From Phoronis ovalis (Eukaryota; Phoronida; Phoronidae): a stretch of DNA of 10,150 bases. The translations under genes were made by a program, and so were the position numbers. Location of the stretch: NCBI GenBank assembly GCA_028565635.1, contig JAOXYB010067256.1, forward strand, positions 1 to 10,150, written 5' to 3'. The notes beneath the pieces are model-generated. The model had not been told where the DNA came from. It made no database searches and saw nothing but the letters and a program-made list of their open reading frames with translations. Shown in pieces: positions 7,801 through 10,150 of the stretch. Each line of letters opens with the position of its first letter. Positions within the stretch are counted from its first letter, which is position 1.

Positions 7801-9276
7801 CGGTAAGAAAAAATGAAACGAAATAAACTTAATTTCAGCTTTTGGAATACAAATAACTCACTCCAGTTTTTGATTGTTATCCCTGACGATGACGCCCGGT
7901 TATAAGCAAATAATGAGACACCAAGTGTAAGAGTTCTATAGAAGTAATGGGTCACAAAACTACCCCATATGACCCAACATCGATAGTTTTGTTTGTCGTC
8001 TCTCTTTTGAAATCATTTTCCTGCTTGACACATTGCTCCACTGTTGTGTTCAAATCTCGTACAGAAAGAAATGTAACCGCATAACGGCACGCATGCGTAG
8101 TTGAAAGAAATGAGTACACGAGATATAAACTTCAAAACAGCAATCATTGCACTCACTACCCACTAGTAATGCAGTATTATTTGATATAGTTGTAATGTCG
8201 AATAGTTAAAGCACTACATTATCACTCTATTTTTTAAATATAAAATAAGCACTTTATGCAAAAACATACCTTGAAAATATGACTAGCCAAGTAAACTTAT
8301 ATTACTTAATTTTATTAATAAAAGTTACAGTCGTGGCCGCATGAGTTTATTTCAGTGATCCTAGCATTGCGCATGTCACAATTTTAGAAGCAATGGTATT
8401 GGAGTGGTCACTTTAAACAGTCGTGTAAAGCATGTTACTTCACACATCAGCTAAGGGTCGCCATTTTGACTTAATTTTGCATAAACAATGTTTAAATTTA
8501 AATATAAGATATAATTTTGAAAACATAAATAGTTTTGCTTTTATTTGCCCTTAAGCAAATTATATCAGAACCTTAATTTTTACTAACGCCGGTTTGGTGA
8601 ATTTCTATAGGCTCATCAATGTAATAGGGAGACAGGTAAAAATGCAAGGCCTCTGACCTACCCAAAATGTTACTCGAATCATTTTTTGTTTTAGATTTGA
8701 CAATAGATTGGATAAACTCGAATCTGTACTTTGTGGACTTAAATTCCAAGTGCATCAAAGTTTCTAAACTGGACGGCCGTTTCCAAAAGAAACTCCTTTG
8801 CAATTTAGGCGAACCTTCTGGACTCGTTGTAGACCCAATAGCGAGGTATGATAATATCATATTTGCACTGTTGTTGTATCAAAGCGATGCGTCCATTTAG
8901 TTAGGATAGCTACGGTTCATTCAACTACAGAAATCTTGAATCTTTATATCTTGAAACTACGGTCGCAGACATATGGTGATATTGAAATGCATTCCGATCT
9001 CCACTTGTCCGATTTATATGGTTAGATATAGTTGGAGAATATGCATGATGAGACTAAGGATTTCGGATTTTAATATATAGTTGATCTCATATATATTTGT
9101 ATGTTCCTATTATTAAAAGAAGTTATCTTTGTTTTCAGGTATTTATATTGGACAGACGCAGGTGATAACCCTGTTCTTGAAAGGTCGTCTTTAGACGGAC
9201 GTAATCGTTCAGTTATGACCAGATTAGATGAAAACGCGAATCCTAAACGTTTGGTAATTGATTACAGAGAAAAGCG
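1741..9276 (+). CDS. LDL-receptor-related protein (YWTD propeller/EGF receptor), 8 exons, 3'-incomplete
   Basis: I join 1741-1834, 2756-3197, 3571-3823, 4415-4556, 6785-6898, 7361-7669, 8695-8845 and 9139-9276: 1643 nt, 547 full codons, no internal stop, and matching phase at each junction (1, 2, 0, 1, 1, 1, 2, then 2). The predicted protein has a signal peptide (1-31), six YWTD-type blades (motifs LWSQ, FWSD, YWTD, FWSD, FWVD, FFTD), a six-cysteine EGF-like domain (C313, C318, C322, C332, C334, C347), and the start of a second propeller (YYTN, YFVD and YWTD motifs). This propeller-EGF unit is the ligand-binding ectodomain module of LDLR-family receptors; in LRP5/6 it binds Wnt ligands and antagonists. 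The lack of LDLa repeats before the first propeller favours an LRP5/6-like or pro-EGF-like protein, but the C-terminal part lies outside the window. Family assignment is firm; the exact orthologue is not, so no symbol is given. Confidence 0.88.
1835..2755 (+). other. Intron 1 (921 bp)
   Basis: Phase-1 GT-AG intron between the signal-peptide exon and the first propeller exon. Its ends are GTAAGC and TTTCAG. It contains an open frame at 1942-2160 with no family resemblance, a decoy acceptor GTTTACAG near 2347-2354, and an X-box-like palindrome at 2497-2510. First introns of this type often carry regulatory sites. Confidence 0.68.
2497..2510. promoter_or_regulatory. RFX X-box-like site
   Basis: GTTTCCATGGCAAC differs at one position from the palindromic RFX-factor X-box GTTGCCATGGCAAC and fits the looser consensus GTHNCYATRGNAAC. 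RFX proteins drive ciliary and some other genes. Binding here is inference from the motif only. Confidence 0.45.
2756..3197 (+). CDS. Exon 2: propeller 1, blades 1-3 and start of blade 4
   Basis: This exon follows the acceptor at 2754-2755 (AACATTTCAG) and ends in phase 2 before the donor GTATGT at 3198. It encodes residues 32-178 plus two bases of Gly179. Visible propeller strands are NVLWSQ (blade 1), TLFWSDRG (blade 2) and NIYWTDG (blade 3), each YWTD-like strand preceded by the usual small-hydrophobic-D segment (LAFDYAEQ, MAVDWINK, IAVHPARG). A potential N-glycosylation sequon NGS lies in blade 2. The reading frame stays open past the donor to a stop at 3247-3249, so retention of intron 2 would truncate the protein. 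Confidence 0.92.
3198..3570 (+). other. Intron 2 (373 bp)
   Basis: Phase-2 GT-AG intron with GTATGT donor and TATGTAG acceptor. It splits the codon before the YLFWSD strand of blade 4. The only notable content is an ATAAG pentanucleotide array at 3337-3361. Confidence 0.88.
3337..3361. repeat. (ATAAG)5 microsatellite, GATA-site array
   Basis: Five perfect copies of ATAAG. Read in the shifted register, this gives four AGATAA units, each matching the GATA-factor consensus WGATAR. It is likely a length-variable microsatellite; a regulatory role is only possible. Confidence 0.9.
3571..3823 (+). CDS. Exon 3: propeller 1, blades 4-5 and start of blade 6
   Basis: The acceptor TATGTAG ends at 3570. 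The first G completes Gly179, then YLFWSDYGDVPKIE gives blade 4 in a form very typical of LRP propellers. Blade 5 reads RVFWVDAGRDTIE, followed by SVDLYGNDRT. The exon ends with YGIALYQ at 3823 in phase 0. The donor is GCAAGT (3824-3829), a GC-type splice site, which joins without a gap to SYVFFTD of exon 4. A canonical alternative, GTAGAA at 3860, is also in phase but would insert 12 residues between two adjacent strands that the family joins directly, so it is less likely. Confidence 0.9.
3824..4414 (+). other. Intron 3 (591 bp), GC-AG type
   Basis: The donor is GCAAGT, matching the consensus GC donor at all intron positions, though the last exon base is A rather than G. The acceptor is TTTTTTAG. 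Phase 0. No GT donor near 3824 restores both frame and propeller spacing. Exon 3 reads on into the intron to a stop at 3944-3946. I see no other feature in the intron. Confidence 0.78.
4415..4556 (+). CDS. Exon 4: propeller 1, blade 6 and closing strand
   Basis: A strong polypyrimidine acceptor (TTTTCTTTTTTAG) ends at 4414. The exon encodes residues 264-310 and one base of Ser311: SYVFFTDQASGKL is blade 6 with the motif degenerated to FFTD, followed by the strand that closes the ring and a sequon NHS. It ends in phase 1 at the donor GTGAGT (4557). That phase is the usual one at the border between a propeller and its EGF-like domain. The exon is free of stops in this frame, and the frame remains open beyond the donor, as expected only by chance. 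Confidence 0.88.
5388..5423. repeat. Exact 18-bp tandem duplication
   Basis: ACACAAGGATATCCGTAC occurs at 5388-5405 and again, base for base, at 5406-5423. Each copy contains the palindrome GGATATCC. Perfect identity suggests a recent duplication. Confidence 0.95.
5677..5692. promoter_or_regulatory. Everted AGGTCA palindrome (ER2-type)
   Basis: TTGACCT-TG-AGGTCAA: two exact nuclear-receptor half-sites facing outward with a 2-bp spacer, on repeat copy A. In copy B the matching place is decayed (TGACCTTAAGATCA). Sequence match only; no evidence of binding. Confidence 0.4.
5702..5714 (+). promoter_or_regulatory. DR1-like element, copy A
   Basis: TGGTCA-A-AGGTCA, one mismatch from a perfect DR1. 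It is the counterpart of the perfect DR1 in copy B, which shows that the element belongs to the repeat unit. Confidence 0.4.
5953..5965 (+). promoter_or_regulatory. Perfect DR1 nuclear-receptor element, copy B
   Basis: AGGTCA-A-AGGTCA is the ideal DR1, bound in animals by HNF4 and by RXR heterodimers. It lies in repeat copy B within intron 4 of a lipoprotein-receptor-family gene. Activity is not shown by the sequence. Confidence 0.45.
6531..6580 (+). repeat. Possible tRNA-derived (SINE) remnant
   Basis: TAGCTCAGTCG at 6532-6542, followed by TTAAGATGCATGTGC, resembles a tRNA A-box and D-arm (consensus TRGYNNARNNG). The best B-box candidate, TTTTTGAAGACCC at 6561-6573, is poor and about 15 bp too close. 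The D-stem is not paired well. If real, it is a decayed SINE head, not a tRNA gene. Confidence 0.25.
6785..6898 (+). CDS. Exon 5: EGF-like domain
   Basis: A 114-nt symmetric 1-1 exon, the classic phase class for a shuffled EGF-like module. The acceptor TTCCCTTTTCAG ends at 6784 and the donor GTAAGT starts at 6899. It encodes one EGF-like domain with cysteines at residues 313, 318, 322, 332, 334 and 347 (spacing x4, x3, x9, x1, x12), close to the LDLR/LRP type that caps each YWTD propeller. The segment CEHIC and the C-terminal GFKLRPDLKTC match the family pattern. The NGG usually found between the first two cysteines is reduced to NFG. I see no calcium-binding DxxE start. The exon is too short to show up as a long open frame but is one of the most certain in the gene. 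Confidence 0.93.
6899..7360 (+). other. Intron 5 (462 bp)
   Basis: Phase-1 GT-AG intron with GTAAGT donor and TTTTACAG acceptor. Two stretches look loosely alike (about 6931-6970 and 7200-7240, both with ATGGGCG, then TTTCAGAAA), which may be an old duplication. Nothing else is seen. Confidence 0.88.
7361..7669 (+). CDS. Exon 6: propeller 2, divergent blades 1-2
   Basis: The acceptor CTCTTTTACAG ends at 7360. The exon is symmetric (phase 1 to 1, 309 nt) and encodes residues 350-451 plus the first base of residue 452. It opens with FIYSIGHSLCLL, a degenerate first blade strand, then a segment with two cysteines (C367, C389) and three N-glycosylation sequons (NSS, NST, NAS), then SLYYTNYEF, a YWTD motif degenerated to YYTN with a long loop after it. 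The last residues are NGFIT. The donor GTTTGA (7670) is weak, so this 3' end is less certain. The frame continues to a TGA at 7696-7698 (GLTFDCLLK then stop), so intron retention would give a truncated protein. Confidence 0.82.
7670..8694 (+). other. Intron 6 (1025 bp), flanked by direct repeat
   Basis: Phase-1 intron with weak donor GTTTGA and good acceptor TTGTTTTAG. An 18-bp segment at the 5' edge (7668-7685) recurs at the 3' edge (8693-8710) with 15 of 18 matches, exactly one intron length apart. An inverted pair, CTGTTAAAGTGA at 7687-7698 and TCACTTTAAACAG at 8408-8420, and a TGGGTCA/TGACCCA inverted repeat (7948-7954/7970-7976) lie inside. No coding exon is recognised within it on either strand. 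Confidence 0.78.
8695..8845 (+). CDS. Exon 7: propeller 2, blade 3
   Basis: The acceptor TTTTTTGTTTTAG ends at 8694. The exon begins in phase 1 and completes residue 452 as Asp. It encodes LTIDWINSNLYFVDL, a blade-3 strand pair with YFVD in place of YWTD, then CIKVSKLDG and LGEPSGLVVDPIA, which leads to blade 4. It ends in phase 2 at the donor GTATGA (8846). Two cysteines are present (in SKCIK and LLCNL). The frame runs on past the donor to a stop near 8900, which is intron. The usual Gly before the L-x-x-D-W strand is Asp here because of the split codon. Confidence 0.88.
8846..9138 (+). other. Intron 7 (293 bp)
   Basis: Phase-2 GT-AG intron with GTATGA donor and TTGTTTTCAG acceptor. It splits the Arg codon just before YLYWTD, the same place that intron 2 occupies in the first propeller. 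No internal feature is seen. Confidence 0.88.
9139..9276 (+). CDS. Exon 8: propeller 2, blade 4
   Basis: The acceptor TTGTTTTCAG ends at 9138 and the donor GTGAGT starts at 9277. The exon is 138 nt, symmetric in phase 2, and so encodes exactly one blade-sized unit: YLYWTDAGDNPVLERSSLDG, a sequon NRS, then RLVIDYREKR leading to blade 5. It was found by motif, since it is too short to stand out as an open frame. The next exon should start with a completed Arg codon and a strand of the Y/L-x-W type. No such exon is present between 9283 and 10150, so the gene runs beyond the window. Confidence 0.9.
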
Positions 9277-10150
9277 GTGAGTATTTTCCCGGCCATTCCT
9301 GGAAGTGTACATACATGTATGTATGTATGTACTCACTTATTTACCCGGATATTCACACAGAATGGGAACGCGGAAAAAACATCCCCTTGTACGTGTGACA
9401 TGGCAGGTTTTAAGTATCGCCGTTAACTAATAGTCTGGTACAACTAGTAAGAACTACCTCTTTCACATAAACAAAATTCCATTACATTTTCCCCACCCAT
9501 ATTTTCTAATTCTTGTGTAAAATTATACGCCCAAAATTAACACGCGATATGCACCAGCAGAAGTAATACTTTAGAGCTAATACGTGTAGAATACTGTAAT
9601 AAAATATTCTTTTATTCATCCGAATAATATATAGCTACACAACAAGTTTAAGAATAAACTGATTATATTTTAAGGAAGATATGATTTCCAAAACAATAAA
9701 AACTACTATTTTCAATTAAAATTACACGAATCACTTTTGATAATATATTCAAGAAATAACAGCGTACAAATACACCTGTCTTTTTTTGGCTTTCATTCCT
9801 CATAAAGTAAAGTTCTGTGGTACAGATAGTTCTTGAAAAACCAAGCCCCCATACATATGCCGGTTTAAATGGCAAAGCTCTAAGGTAATGATAGCTCTTC
9901 TTCTTGTACCTTCATATTATTACGAAGGTTATTACGCGACTGGCACCACTACTAGATCTAATATACTGAATCATCCTCGGTCTCGTAGACAAAGTGTGTC
10001 TGAAATGATCAAACATGTAGCATCATAATCAGTAGCAGTAGCATTGGTATTAGTATTAATTAGTATTAGTACTAGTCCTCTAGTCAATGTCTGTACTATT
10101 TAGTTAAGTAGTAAACCTTGTACATTGTAAAGTAAGAAATGTGCGAAATA
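9277..10150 (+). other. Intron 8, 5' part (runs off the window)
   Basis: Starts with a strong GTGAGT donor in phase 2. No acceptor followed by a propeller strand is found up to 10150. It contains a TACA/TGTA simple-sequence palindrome at 9307-9332 and a TTAGTA-like low-complexity stretch near 10045-10075. The minus-strand open frame at 9663-9875 shows no family motif and is not called. Confidence 0.78.
9307..9332. repeat. TACA/TGTA palindromic microsatellite
   Basis: The run starts GTACATACAT and ends in repeated GTAT ending GTAC, so the ends are inverted copies of one another. It is a short simple-sequence tract in intron 8. Confidence 0.8.

Noticed and set aside
7596-7955. Minus-strand 119-codon frame
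   Set aside because: Overlaps the well-supported exon 6 on the other strand and has no recognisable motif.
8573-8860. Minus-strand 95-codon frame
   Set aside because: It is the antisense shadow of exon 7.
9663-9875. Minus-strand 70-codon frame in intron 8
   Set aside because: No motif, low-complexity neighbourhood, no splice or promoter support.
1-10150. Intact transposase, reverse transcriptase, viral gene, CRISPR array, rRNA or tRNA gene
   Set aside because: Looked for on both strands; no catalytic motif, array or cloverleaf was found.

Overview
This is an animal nuclear-genome window. It is AT-rich (about one third G+C by eye), has no bacterial gene structure, and holds one plus-strand, intron-rich gene for an extracellular receptor of the LDL-receptor-related family (YWTD beta-propellers plus an EGF-like module). 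The domain family shows a metazoan. A mollusc, perhaps a bivalve, is my guess from the texture of the intronic repeats and is not proven.

Layout: 1-1740 has no supportable gene and includes a weak TATA-type promoter candidate. Eight coding exons follow, with consistent reading phase across every junction: 1741-1834 (signal peptide), 2756-3197, 3571-3823, 4415-4556, 6785-6898 (EGF), 7361-7669, 8695-8845 and 9139-9276. After the last donor the window ends inside an intron, so the gene is 3'-incomplete. The joined exons give 547 complete codons: a signal peptide, a complete six-bladed YWTD propeller (about residues 33-310), one six-cysteine EGF-like domain (313-347), and the first four blades of a second propeller. 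A propeller directly after the signal peptide, with no LDLa repeats first, fits LRP5/6-like receptors (Wnt co-receptors) or pro-EGF-like proteins better than LRP1, LRP2 or LRP4. The 3' half (more propellers, LDLa repeats, membrane span, tail) would decide.

The introns hold the less expected signals. Intron 6 is bounded by an 18-bp imperfect direct repeat that starts at both splice sites, a possible trace of how the intron arose. Intron 3 needs a GC-AG donor. Intron 4 carries a roughly 215-250-bp repeat in two to three copies, loaded with AGGTCA nuclear-receptor half-sites (a perfect DR1 and an ER2). Intron 1 has a near-perfect RFX X-box. Intron 2 has a GATAA-type pentanucleotide array. The same phase-2 intron interrupts blade 4 of both propellers. 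I see no exotic multi-gene system, RNA gene, CRISPR array or intact transposon.
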